18,547 nt of DNA, taken from assembly GCA_001801495.1 (NCBI GenBank), contig MGXW01000086.1:1-18547 (forward strand), read 5' to 3'. This DNA comes from Gammaproteobacteria bacterium RIFCSPHIGHO2_12_FULL_37_34. GTDB lineage: Bacteria > Pseudomonadota > Gammaproteobacteria > DSM-16500. Below the pieces are notes generated by a model that saw nothing but the letters and a program-made list of their open reading frames with translations, was not told where the DNA came from and did not search any database. Of the stretch, positions 5,766-13,759 are shown piece by piece (the first letter of the stretch is position 1; every line of letters begins with the position of its first letter). A program made the translations under genes and the position numbers.

Positions 5766-6645
5766 AATATTGTAATTTGTGCCCCCAGTGCAATTTACTG
5801 CGCAACGTTTCGTAATAATCATAATCTTTAGGATGAATTAAATGCAGTTTTTGTGTTTTTTTACGTATCGTAATCTGACTTCCAAGTGGCGTATTGATGG
5901 CAGCTTGTCCATCACAGGTTAAACGAGGTGTGGTTGTATTATTTGGGGTAATCACAATAGTTACCTCATGACTGCCATCTAGTACAATTGGCCGCATACT
6001 TAGTGTATGTGGAAACATGGGTACAATAACAATCGCATTAAGACTTGGGTGCAAAATAGGGCCACCGCCTGATAACGCGTAAGCAGTTGATCCAGTTGGT
6101 GTGGCCACGATAAATCCGTCAGAGTTTTGGCTGCACACGAATTGATTATTAATGTAAATTTCAAATTCGCTCATGTGGGGTACTAAATCAGGAATGAGAG
6201 CAACTTCATTTAATGCGTTATTTTCGCCTAGAATTTTACCATGATGATGAACGGTTGCTGTTAATAAGAAACGTTTTTCAAGTATATAGTCTCCATCAAG
6301 AATGGCTTTTATCTTATCAAATTCTGTCGGATGAATGTCTGTTAAAAACCCTAGACGACCGCGATTTACACCAAGCACTGGAATTTCATTGTTAACTACC
6401 GCATGGCTTGCGTGTAATAAACTACCATCACCACCTACTACAATAATGAGCTGACAACGTTTACATAATTCTTCTCTGGAAACAGAAAGAAATGATGCAT
6501 CATCGATTGCGGAGGCAGTTTCAGCCTCGATTAATATTTCCCGATTCAATTTTTTTAAATAAGTCGTTAATGTTTTAAGCGTTTCAATTACGCCGGGATT
6601 TTTGACTCTTCCAAAGATTCCTATAATATGAAATGATGCAGGCAT
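5725..6645 (-). CDS. nadK: NAD kinase
   Basis: NAD kinase phosphorylates NAD to NADP with ATP or polyphosphate in the cytosol. The 306-residue protein carries the catalytic GGDGS at residues 71-75, the NE motif in NALNEVALIPD, and the glycine-rich TPTGSTAYALSGGGPI near the middle, followed by the beta C-terminal domain (TCDGQAAINTPLGSQITI). The end YDYYETLRSKLHWGHKL is where E. coli NadK stops; here about 14 further residues (QYYVNSNSHPPFGNH) run into recN. The gene precedes recN in one transcription unit, a common gammaproteobacterial pairing, and diverges from grpE. Confidence 0.95.
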   Translation of the reverse strand: MPASFHIIGIFGRVKNPGVIETLKTLTTYLKKLNREILIEAETASAIDDASFLSVSREELCKRCQLIIVVGGDGSLLHASHAVVNNEIPVLGVNRGRLGFLTDIHPTEFDKIKAILDGDYILEKRFLLTATVHHHGKILGENNALNEVALIPDLVPHMSEFEIYINNQFVCSQNSDGFIVATPTGSTAYALSGGGPILHPSLNAIVIVPMFPHTLSMRPIVLDGSHEVTIVITPNNTTTPRLTCDGQAAINTPLGSQITIRKKTQKLHLIHPKDYDYYETLRSKLHWGHKLQYYVNSNSHPPFGNH

Positions 6646-6672
6646 ATGGTTTTCAACTCTTTACAATTGACA

Positions 6673-6699
6673 CTTGAATCCTATTATAATCGCCCATAT
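6673..6699 (+). promoter_or_regulatory. Candidate sigma32 (heat-shock) promoter of grpE, with overlapping TATAAT
   Basis: CTTGAAT (6673-6679) and GCCCATAT (6692-6699) resemble the sigma32 elements CTTGAAA and CCCCATNT with a 12-13 bp spacer. A perfect sigma70-type TATAAT at 6685-6690 overlaps, with only a weak -35 (TTTACA ending at 6665, 19 bp away). This could give basal plus heat-induced expression of grpE. The call rests on pattern only. Confidence 0.5.
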
Positions 6700-6742
6700 A
6701 TAAAATTACATCGTTAATCATGATTAAAGAGGAGTCAAATTC

Positions 6743-7336
6743 ATGCCGCAAGATATGTCTAATCATGAATCTGAACGTAATAATGCAAATGAAGAAGCAG
6801 ATGCTTCTAAGAAAACCTCTACCAATGAGGTGGATGAGATAGAACTTCTATCGCACCCCTCTTATCAAGAATTAATGCGTAAATTAAATGAAGCTGAACA
6901 AAAAGCCAATCAATATTGGGAGCGTATTTTACGCATGCAAGCGGAAAGTGATAATGCGCTGCGGCGCACTGAACGGGATATTGCTAACGCACATAAATAC
7001 GCATTAGATCGCTTTGTGACAGAGTTATTGCCTATTGTGGATAGTTTGGAGCTTTGTATTAATAATGTACCAAACGATATGCAACAAGCTGCTCAATCTG
7101 TTATCGAAGGAGTGCATCTTACCTTGAAAATGTTTTATGCTGCGATGGAAAAGTTTGGCATTAAACAACTTCATCCCGTCTCTGAACCGTTTGATCCAGA
7201 ACATCATCAAGCTATTTCTATGCAGGTGGATGCATCCGTTTCACCTGGAATGGTTATCTCGGTTTTGCAAAAAGGATATACCTTAAATAATCGATTAATA
7301 CGCCCAGCATTAGTTATTGTTTCAAAAGCGAAATAA
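6743..7336 (+). CDS. grpE: Nucleotide exchange factor GrpE
   Basis: GrpE releases ADP from DnaK. The 197-residue protein has an acidic, disordered N-terminus (about 1-45), a long coiled coil (LMRKLNEAEQKANQYWERILRMQAESDNALRRTERD), a four-helix bundle section (RFVTELLPIVDSLELCI) and the C-terminal beta-wing with PFDPEHHQAISMQ and VLQKGYTLNNRLIRPALVIVSK, all family-typical. AGAGGAG at 6728-6734 lies 8 nt before the ATG. It stands 57 bp upstream of dnaK and diverges from nadK, as grpE/nadK do in E. coli. Expression is likely heat-inducible from the promoter at 6673-6699. Confidence 0.96.
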   Translation: MPQDMSNHESERNNANEEADASKKTSTNEVDEIELLSHPSYQELMRKLNEAEQKANQYWERILRMQAESDNALRRTERDIANAHKYALDRFVTELLPIVDSLELCINNVPNDMQQAAQSVIEGVHLTLKMFYAAMEKFGIKQLHPVSEPFDPEHHQAISMQVDASVSPGMVISVLQKGYTLNNRLIRPALVIVSKAK

Positions 7337-7338
7337 TG

Positions 7339-7365
7339 CTTGAAAAATAGCAAAATGCCCTTATG
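7339..7365 (+). promoter_or_regulatory. Candidate sigma32 promoter of dnaK
   Basis: A perfect CTTGAAA (7339-7345) is followed after 12 bp by CCCTTATG (7358-7365), which resembles the sigma32 -10 element. It lies just past the grpE stop and ends about 28 nt before the dnaK ATG. Similar elements precede grpE, which makes chance less likely. Confidence 0.55.
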
Positions 7366-7393
7366 TTAACTATATATTCTAGTGGAGATTGTT

Positions 7394-9352
7394 ATGGCTA
7401 CTAATAAAATCATAGGCATAGATTTAGGAACCACCAATTCATGTGTAGCAGTCATGGAAGGTGATAAGGTTAAAGTCATTGAAAATTCTGAGGGTGCACG
7501 AACTACCCCATCTATTGTTGCCTACTTAGATAACAACGAAGTTCGCGTGGGGCAACCGGCCAAACATCAAGCGGTTACTAATCCTAAGAACACTATTTAT
7601 GCGGTGAAACGACTAATTGGCCGCCGTTACGATGAGCCGATGGTGCGTCGCACCCAAGAAACAGTCCCTTATAAAATTGTGAAGGCAGATAATGGCGATG
7701 CTTGGGTAGAAGTATTAGGAAACAAAGATCTTGCATCGCCACAGGTATCTGCTCAAATCTTAATGAAAATGAAGAAAACTGCTGAAGATTATTTGGGTCA
7801 TGAAGTGAAAGAAGCAGTGATCACTGTTCCTGCTTATTTTAATGATTCTCAGCGCCAGGCTACCAAAGATGCGGGTCGTATTGCTGGTTTAGAAGTGAAA
7901 CGTATTATTAATGAACCAACGGCTGCTGCTCTTGCTTTTGGTATGGATAAGAAACCTGGTAATCGTAAAATTGCTGTATATGATCTTGGTGGCGGTACAT
8001 TTGACATTTCTATTATTGAAATTGCTGAAGTAGATGGTGAGCATCAATTTGAAGTGCTTTCTACCAATGGTGATACTTTCTTAGGCGGGGAAGATTTTGA
8101 TCAACGGGTGATTAATTTTCTCGTGGATGATTTTAAAAAAACATCGGGTATTGATTTACGTAACGATCCACTTGCGCTACAACGTTTAAAAGAAGCTGCT
8201 GAAAAAGCCAAAATTGAACTTTCTTCCACACAACAAACAGAAGTTAATCTCCCTTATATTACTGCTGATGCGAATGGTCCTAAGCACATGAATGTTAAGA
8301 TTACCCGAGCTAAGCTCGAATCATTAGTGGAAGATTTAGTGCAACGCACAGTGGAGCCATGTAAAACTGCGCTTAAAGACGCTTCTCTTGCCACTGATAA
8401 AATTGATGATGTTATTTTGGTTGGTGGTCAAACACGTATGCCATTGGTGCAGGAAGTTGTACGTAAGTTTTTTGGTAAAGAACCACGAAAAGATGTGAAT
8501 CCTGATGAAGCGGTTGCAATTGGCGCGGCTATTCAGGGAGCGGTATTATCAGGCGCGATTAAAGATGTGTTATTGCTTGATGTGACACCACTCTCTTTAG
8601 GGATTGAGACTATGGGTGGGGTGATGACCAAGTTAATTGAAAAAAATACCACTATTCCTACGCGCGCGGCACAAACTTTCTCGACAGCGGCAGACAATCA
8701 AACAGCAGTGACGATTCATGTTTTGCAAGGTGAACGTGAAATGGCATCTGCTAATAAGTCATTAGGTCGTTTCGATTTAACAGATATTCCACCTGCTCCA
8801 CGTGGTATGCCTCAGGTTGAAGTCACATTTGATATTGATGCCAATGGTATTTTACATGTGTCTGCTAAAGATAAAGCAACTGGTAAAGCACAATCGATTA
8901 AAATTCAAGCTTCTTCAGGATTAAGCGAAGAAGAAGTGAAGAAAATGGTAAAAGATGCGGAAGAGCATGCAGCTGAAGATAGAAAATTTCACGATTTAAT
9001 TGCTGCGCGTAATCAAGCGGATAATATGGTTCATTCCATTACCAAAACAATGAAAGAAGCTGGCGATAAAATAACGGCTGATGAACGTCAAGTGATTGAG
9101 CGCGCGATAGATGCTCTTAAAGAAGCGATGAAATCAGACAATAAAGATGAAATCGAAGCTAAGACAAAAGATTTAACGGATGCTTCAGCAAAAATGGCTG
9201 AACGTCTGTATGCGCAAGGCCAGTCTGCACCAGGAGGAGGTCCTTCACCTGGAAGTGAAACACAAGATCAGCAGTCGAAGAAAGCTGAAAATGTAGTCGA
9301 TGCTGAATTTGAAGAAGTGAAGGATGATGAGCATAAACAGAAAGGAGCTTAA
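7394..9352 (+). CDS. dnaK: Chaperone protein DnaK (Hsp70)
   Basis: DnaK is the ATP-dependent Hsp70 chaperone working with DnaJ and GrpE. The 652-residue protein opens with the ATPase phosphate-1 motif IIGIDLGTTNSCVAV, carries VYDLGGGTFD (phosphate 2) and VILVGGQTRMP (adenosine), the linker VLLLDVTPLSLGIE, the substrate-binding beta domain, and a C-terminal lid ending in a Gly/Pro/Ser/Gln-rich stretch and NVVDAEFEEVKDDE. The final acidic motif plus a basic tail (HKQKGA) extends slightly past E. coli DnaK (638). ATG 7394 is chosen over GTG 7382 because GGAG (7384-7387) is 6 nt before it. dnaJ follows after a 58-bp gap, presumably in the same operon. Confidence 0.98.
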   Translation: MATNKIIGIDLGTTNSCVAVMEGDKVKVIENSEGARTTPSIVAYLDNNEVRVGQPAKHQAVTNPKNTIYAVKRLIGRRYDEPMVRRTQETVPYKIVKADNGDAWVEVLGNKDLASPQVSAQILMKMKKTAEDYLGHEVKEAVITVPAYFNDSQRQATKDAGRIAGLEVKRIINEPTAAALAFGMDKKPGNRKIAVYDLGGGTFDISIIEIAEVDGEHQFEVLSTNGDTFLGGEDFDQRVINFLVDDFKKTSGIDLRNDPLALQRLKEAAEKAKIELSSTQQTEVNLPYITADANGPKHMNVKITRAKLESLVEDLVQRTVEPCKTALKDASLATDKIDDVILVGGQTRMPLVQEVVRKFFGKEPRKDVNPDEAVAIGAAIQGAVLSGAIKDVLLLDVTPLSLGIETMGGVMTKLIEKNTTIPTRAAQTFSTAADNQTAVTIHVLQGEREMASANKSLGRFDLTDIPPAPRGMPQVEVTFDIDANGILHVSAKDKATGKAQSIKIQASSGLSEEEVKKMVKDAEEHAAEDRKFHDLIAARNQADNMVHSITKTMKEAGDKITADERQVIERAIDALKEAMKSDNKDEIEAKTKDLTDASAKMAERLYAQGQSAPGGGPSPGSETQDQQSKKAENVVDAEFEEVKDDEHKQKGA

Positions 9353-9410
9353 GAGCGCCTCTAGAAATTACTCTTTCATATAGATTTTTATACACAGCGA
9401 CAAATCATTT

Positions 9411-10532
9411 ATGGCAAAACGTGATTATTATGAAACCTTAGGTGTATCGCGCAATGCAAGCGAAGAAGAAATTAAAAAAAATTATCGTCGCTTAGCAATG
9501 AAATACCACCCGGATCGTACACAAAACGATAAATCTGCAGAAGAAAAGTTTAAGCAAATTAAAGAGGCTTACGAAATATTATCGGATGGTAGACGGCGTG
9601 CAGCTTATGATCAATTTGGCCATGCTGGTGTAGGAGCAGAAGGCGCCGCAGGTTTTGGTGGTATGGGTGGGATGAATTTTGGAGATATTTTTGGCGATAT
9701 TTTTGGCGATATCTTTGGCGGGCGAGGGGGTGCAGGCGCATCGCAACGTGGTTCTGACTTATATTTTACTTTGGAGATTTCTTTAGAAGATGCGGTGTTC
9801 GGTAAAACTGCTGAAATTACCATTCCAACATTGATTAGTTGTGAAGAATGTGGTGGAAGCGGGGCACGTAAAGGTGCCGCACCCATCACTTGTTCGGAAT
9901 GTCGCGGTCAGGGCCAAATTCGCATACAGCATGGTTTTTTTACGGTGCAACAAACTTGCCCGGTGTGTCATGGCAAGGGCCGCCTGATTCAAGATCCTTG
10001 CTCTCAATGTCAAGGGAGAGGTAGGCGGAAACAAAACAAAAAGCTTTCTGTTAAAATACCGCAAGGCGTGGATACGGGTGATAGAATTCGCCTAAGTAGT
10101 GAAGGAGAAGCAGGGGAGATGGGGGCTGCGGCTGGTGATCTATATATTCAAATACAAGTTAAACCACATACCCTTTTTGAGCGTGATGGTAAGAACCTTT
10201 ATAGCGAAGTGCCTATTAGTTTTGTGACAGCAGCACTTGGTGGCGAACTTGAAATACCAGCGTTAAAGGGACGCGTGAAGCTCAGCATTCCATCTGAAAC
10301 TCAAACAGGAAAGGTTTTTCGTATTAAAGGTATGGGCGCACCTTCTGTTCGTGGGGGTGATGCAGGTGATTTAATGTGTAAAGTACAAGTTGAAACACCA
10401 GTTAATTTAACTGCAAGACAAAAAGAGTTATTGGACCAATTTGAAAAAACGATGTCGGCAGATAATAAGCATAATCCAAAATCAAGTTCTTGGTTTAATA
10501 AAGTAAAAAAATTTTTTGAAGACATGAAATAA
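9411..10532 (+). CDS. dnaJ: Chaperone protein DnaJ (Hsp40)
   Basis: DnaJ delivers substrates to DnaK and stimulates its ATPase. The 373-residue protein has the J domain with HPD at residues 33-35, a Gly/Phe-rich region with three consecutive GDIF units, the zinc domain from Cys144 with four CxxCxGxG motifs (CEECGGSG, CSECRGQG, CPVCHGKG, CSQCQGRG), and the C-terminal substrate domain (VKIPQGVDTGDRIRL ... LGGELEIPALKGRVKLSIP). This is a complete type I DnaJ. There is no clear promoter in the 58-bp gap after dnaK, so it is probably co-transcribed with dnaK. Confidence 0.97.
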   Translation: MAKRDYYETLGVSRNASEEEIKKNYRRLAMKYHPDRTQNDKSAEEKFKQIKEAYEILSDGRRRAAYDQFGHAGVGAEGAAGFGGMGGMNFGDIFGDIFGDIFGGRGGAGASQRGSDLYFTLEISLEDAVFGKTAEITIPTLISCEECGGSGARKGAAPITCSECRGQGQIRIQHGFFTVQQTCPVCHGKGRLIQDPCSQCQGRGRRKQNKKLSVKIPQGVDTGDRIRLSSEGEAGEMGAAAGDLYIQIQVKPHTLFERDGKNLYSEVPISFVTAALGGELEIPALKGRVKLSIPSETQTGKVFRIKGMGAPSVRGGDAGDLMCKVQVETPVNLTARQKELLDQFEKTMSADNKHNPKSSSWFNKVKKFFEDMK

Positions 10533-10589
10533 GAGAGTGTTGATGGAATACCTAAGACAATATGTTCATTTAATTTTGAGGTAATTGGT

Positions 10590-11063
10590 ATGCAAAAAAC
10601 ACCCATGACAGTGAAGGGGGCGCAAAAGTTACGTGAAGAATTACAACGTTTAAAACAAATTGAGCGACCTAAAATTATTCATGCAATTGCCGAAGCACGC
10701 GCACACGGTGATCTGAAAGAAAATGCTGAATATCATGCTGCACGAGAACAACAAGGTTTCATTGAAGGCCGCATTCTTGAAATCGAAAGCAAATTATCTT
10801 CCGCACAAATTATTGATGTCACTCGTATGGAAAATACAGGGCGAGTCATTTTTGGAGCAACTGTTAAATTAACGAATGGTCATGGCGGATCACTTTGTTA
10901 TCAGATTGTTGGGGAAGATGAAGCAGATATTAGCCAGCAACGTATTTCAGTTACCTCACCAGTTGCTCGGGCTTTAGTTGGTAAATATGAAGGTGATCAT
11001 GTGGAAGTGAAAACACCGGAGGGTGTCATTTCTTATGAAATTATTGCGGTTGAATACATCTAA
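10590..11063 (+). CDS. greA: Transcription elongation factor GreA
   Basis: GreA rescues backtracked RNA polymerase by stimulating transcript cleavage. The 157-residue protein has the N-terminal coiled coil with the acidic tip (EARAHGDLKENAEYHAAREQQ; the D and E of DLKENAEY are the catalytic-tip residues) and the C-terminal FKBP-like domain (VIFGATVKL ... YQIVGEDEAD ... SPVARALVGKYEGDHVEVKTPEG). TGAGGT at 10577-10582 lies 7 nt before the ATG. It is followed 5 nt later by rlmE, so the pair is probably co-transcribed. In E. coli carAB stands between dnaJ and greA; here the two are adjacent, 57 bp apart. Confidence 0.97.
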   Translation: MQKTPMTVKGAQKLREELQRLKQIERPKIIHAIAEARAHGDLKENAEYHAAREQQGFIEGRILEIESKLSSAQIIDVTRMENTGRVIFGATVKLTNGHGGSLCYQIVGEDEADISQQRISVTSPVARALVGKYEGDHVEVKTPEGVISYEIIAVEYI

Positions 11064-11068
11064 TTATT

Positions 11069-11695
11069 ATGCCAAGTAAAAGTAGCCGTCGTTGGTTGAA
11101 AGAGCATTTTTCAGATAGGTATGTTAAACAGGCGCAACAAGCAGGGTATCGTTCACGCGCTGTTTTTAAGCTAATAGAAATACAAGAAAAAGATAACTTA
11201 TTTGAGCGAGGTATGACTGTCATCGATCTTGGTGCTGCTCCTGGCGGATGGTCGCAACTTATTTCACAATGGGTGAAACCAGGCGGTCGGGTTATTGCAC
11301 TAGATAGCTTACCGATGGATCCACTTGATGAAGTTGAATTTATTCAAGGGGATTTTTCTGATGAAGTGATTTATCAAGCATTGCTTCAGCGATTATCAAG
11401 TGTACGGGTCGATTGGGTTGTCTCAGATATGGCACCGAATATGAGTGGTAATGAGAGTATTGATATGCCTCGTGCTATGCATCTTGCTGAATTAACTTTA
11501 GATTTTTCGCTCCATGTGTTACGCCATCAAGGTGGGTGTTTGATAAAGGTATTTCATGGAGAAGGATTTGATGCATTTTTAGCCAAAATAAAACAGCATT
11601 TTGCCAAGGTTATCATTCGCAAACCAAAGGCTTCGAGAGGTCGTTCAAGAGAAGTTTATATTTTAGCGAAAGAGAAATCTCAGATGGCAGGCTAA
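11069..11695 (+). CDS. rlmE: 23S rRNA 2'-O-methyltransferase RlmE (FtsJ/RrmJ)
   Basis: RlmE methylates the 2'-O of U2552 in the A loop of 23S rRNA late in 50S assembly. The 208-residue protein contains the SAM motif VIDLGAAPGGWSQ at residues 51-63 and the full catalytic tetrad, read directly as Lys34, Asp120 (SDMAPNMSG), Lys160 (IKVFHGEGF) and Glu195 (SREVYIL), each four positions lower than in E. coli because of a shorter N-terminus. The gene follows greA after 5 nt with no clear ribosome binding site, which suggests coupling. ftsH follows after 122 bp, as in E. coli. Confidence 0.97.
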   Translation: MPSKSSRRWLKEHFSDRYVKQAQQAGYRSRAVFKLIEIQEKDNLFERGMTVIDLGAAPGGWSQLISQWVKPGGRVIALDSLPMDPLDEVEFIQGDFSDEVIYQALLQRLSSVRVDWVVSDMAPNMSGNESIDMPRAMHLAELTLDFSLHVLRHQGGCLIKVFHGEGFDAFLAKIKQHFAKVIIRKPKASRGRSREVYILAKEKSQMAG

Positions 11696-11737
11696 AAAAT
11701 CTGATATAGTCTAAAACTTGTTTTTAATTTGGTCTAA

Positions 11738-11743
11738 TATAAT
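11738..11743 (+). promoter_or_regulatory. Candidate -10 element upstream of ftsH
   Basis: The 122-bp gap between rlmE and ftsH contains a perfect TATAAT at 11738-11743. No good -35 lies at 16-18 bp (AACTTG is the nearest), so this is weak. The gap is AT-rich and shows no terminator hairpin, so read-through from rlmE is also likely. Confidence 0.3.
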
Positions 11744-11817
11744 CATTAGGCTGGTTTTTGCATGGACGATTTCAGGTCAAATCGGTATGATTAATTATAG
11801 ATATACGAGGTTACATT

Positions 11818-13755
11818 GTGAATGATGCAGTCAAAACGATATTCTTATGGATGGTTATTGCGATTGTCTTAATTGCTGTATTCAATAATTTTGGTCCTAA
11901 GCGAGAACAAGAAGAACGTATTAGTTATTCGACATTTGTTGATAATGTAAAACGTGGGAATGTTCGTTCAGCAACTATTACTGAACAAAATGTGACGGGT
12001 ATTTTCCAAAATAACAAATCATTCGTTACTTATCTCCCCATGCCGCAAGATTCAGTTTTGCTCCAGCAAATGGTTGATAAAGGCGTGGTTGTAAAAGGCA
12101 AACCACCAGAGCAACCAGGATTATGGATGCATCTGCTTAACTTATTACCATGGATTGTACTCTTTGCTTTTTGGATTTATCTCTTACGACAACAAACAGG
12201 GGGTGGAAAAGGCGGTGCATTTTCATTTGGCCGTAGTCGAGCGCGATTATTAAATTCAGATCAAGTTAAAATTACTTTTGCCGATGTTGCTGGTTGTGAA
12301 GAAGCAAAAGAAGAGGTAAAAGAGCTTGTTGATTTTTTAAAGGACCCTGGCAAATTTCAACGGCTAGGAGGCAAAATTCCTCGGGGTGTATTATTAGTTG
12401 GTCCGCCTGGGACAGGAAAAACATTGCTTGCAAAAGCAGTTGCAGGGGAGGCAAAAGTTCCTTTTTTTACTATTTCTGGATCTGATTTTGTTGAAATGTT
12501 TGTCGGTGTAGGCGCATCTCGTGTAAGGGATATGTTTGATCAAGCGAAAAAGCAAGCGCCATGCATTATTTTTATTGATGAAATCGATGCTGTTGGGCGA
12601 CATCGTGGAGCAGGCTTGGGTGGTGGCCATGATGAACGTGAACAAACGCTTAACCAACTACTTGTTGAAATGGATGGATTTCAAGGAAACGAGGGGGTTA
12701 TTGTGGTTGCGGCCACCAATCGACCAGACGTATTAGATCCTGCTTTATTGCGACCAGGTCGATTTGATCGTCAAGTAGTGGTTGGTCTTCCTGATATCAA
12801 AGGTAGGGAGCAAATCTTGAAGGTTCATAGTCGCAAAGTTCCATTAGCAGATGATGTAGATGTTTCTGTTATTGCTCGTAGTACGCCAGGATTTTCAGGA
12901 GCGGATTTAGCTAATATTGTAAATGAAGCAGCACTTTTTGCTGCGCGAGCAAATAAACGCGTAGTTGATATGGATGATTTTGAACGAGCTAAAGATAAAG
13001 TGATTATGGGAACAGAGCGTCGTTCCATGGTGATGTCTGAGGAGGAGAAAAAGCTTACAGCGTATCATGAAGCAGGGCATGCGATTGTTGGGCTAAGTGT
13101 TCCTGAACATGACCCAGTACACAAAGTAACGATTATTCCGCGTGGACGAGCATTAGGTGTGACGATGTTTTTACCACAAGGGGATCGTTATAATTACACA
13201 AGAGAATATTTAGAAAGCAAAATTTCTAGCCTTTTTGGTGGGCGCCTTGCAGAAGAAATTATTTTTGGTATGAATAAAGTTACGACTGGTGCCTCAAATG
13301 ACATCCAAAAAGCGACAGAGCTTGCGCGTAATATGGTTACAAAATGGGGATTATCAGAAAAAGTAGGGCCGTTAACATTAGGCAGTAATGATGAAGAAGT
13401 GTTCTTAGGGCATTCTGTTACCCGTCATAAAGAAGTCTCAGAAGCAACCTCTAGCATAGTCGATGCTGAAGTTCGAGGTATCGTTGATCGCAGTTATAAA
13501 CGCGCAGATAAAATTCTTAGAGATAATCTTGATAAATTGCATGCGATGGCACAAGCCTTGGTTAAGTATGAAACTATTAATGCAGAACAAATTCAGGATA
13601 TCATGGCAGGTAGACCGGCTCGTGAACCAAAGGATTGGCATAATCATAAAGATAAAGCCAAACCCATACCAAGTGAAACGGAAGATCCTAAAACGGAAGA
13701 TCAAGGAACAGCAACAGCGCATGATGACACCAGCACCAGTACAAGCATCAGTTAG
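11818..13755 (+). CDS. ftsH: ATP-dependent zinc metalloprotease FtsH
   Basis: FtsH is a membrane-anchored hexameric AAA+ protease that degrades misfolded membrane proteins, sigma32, LpxC and some SsrA-tagged proteins. The 645-residue protein has a transmembrane helix at about 7-25, a short periplasmic domain, a second helix at about 103-123, Walker A GPPGTGKT at 195-202, Walker B CIIFIDEIDAVG, the second region of homology (ATNRPDVLDPALLRPGRFD) and the zinc site HEAGH at 417-421. The C-terminus is hydrophilic and Thr/Ser-rich. The start is GTG 11818 with GAGG at 11807-11810, 7 nt upstream; no in-frame ATG fits better. glmM begins 4 nt after the stop. Confidence 0.97.
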   Translation: MNDAVKTIFLWMVIAIVLIAVFNNFGPKREQEERISYSTFVDNVKRGNVRSATITEQNVTGIFQNNKSFVTYLPMPQDSVLLQQMVDKGVVVKGKPPEQPGLWMHLLNLLPWIVLFAFWIYLLRQQTGGGKGGAFSFGRSRARLLNSDQVKITFADVAGCEEAKEEVKELVDFLKDPGKFQRLGGKIPRGVLLVGPPGTGKTLLAKAVAGEAKVPFFTISGSDFVEMFVGVGASRVRDMFDQAKKQAPCIIFIDEIDAVGRHRGAGLGGGHDEREQTLNQLLVEMDGFQGNEGVIVVAATNRPDVLDPALLRPGRFDRQVVVGLPDIKGREQILKVHSRKVPLADDVDVSVIARSTPGFSGADLANIVNEAALFAARANKRVVDMDDFERAKDKVIMGTERRSMVMSEEEKKLTAYHEAGHAIVGLSVPEHDPVHKVTIIPRGRALGVTMFLPQGDRYNYTREYLESKISSLFGGRLAEEIIFGMNKVTTGASNDIQKATELARNMVTKWGLSEKVGPLTLGSNDEEVFLGHSVTRHKEVSEATSSIVDAEVRGIVDRSYKRADKILRDNLDKLHAMAQALVKYETINAEQIQDIMAGRPAREPKDWHNHKDKAKPIPSETEDPKTEDQGTATAHDDTSTSTSIS

Positions 13756-13759
13756 CAGC

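Noticed and set aside
6667..6690. TTGACA (6667-6672) with TATAAT (6685-6690) as a sigma70 promoter of grpE
   Set aside because: The two are separated by only 12 bp, too short for sigma70; TATAAT may still work with a weaker -35 further upstream.
9611..9889. Minus-strand Pro-rich open frame opposite dnaJ
   Set aside because: It is the complement of the Gly-rich G/F region; a shadow of dnaJ.
13463..13759. Extended N-terminus for glmM
   Set aside because: This is ftsH coding sequence in another frame; GlmM family similarity begins only at RYFGTDGIRG.
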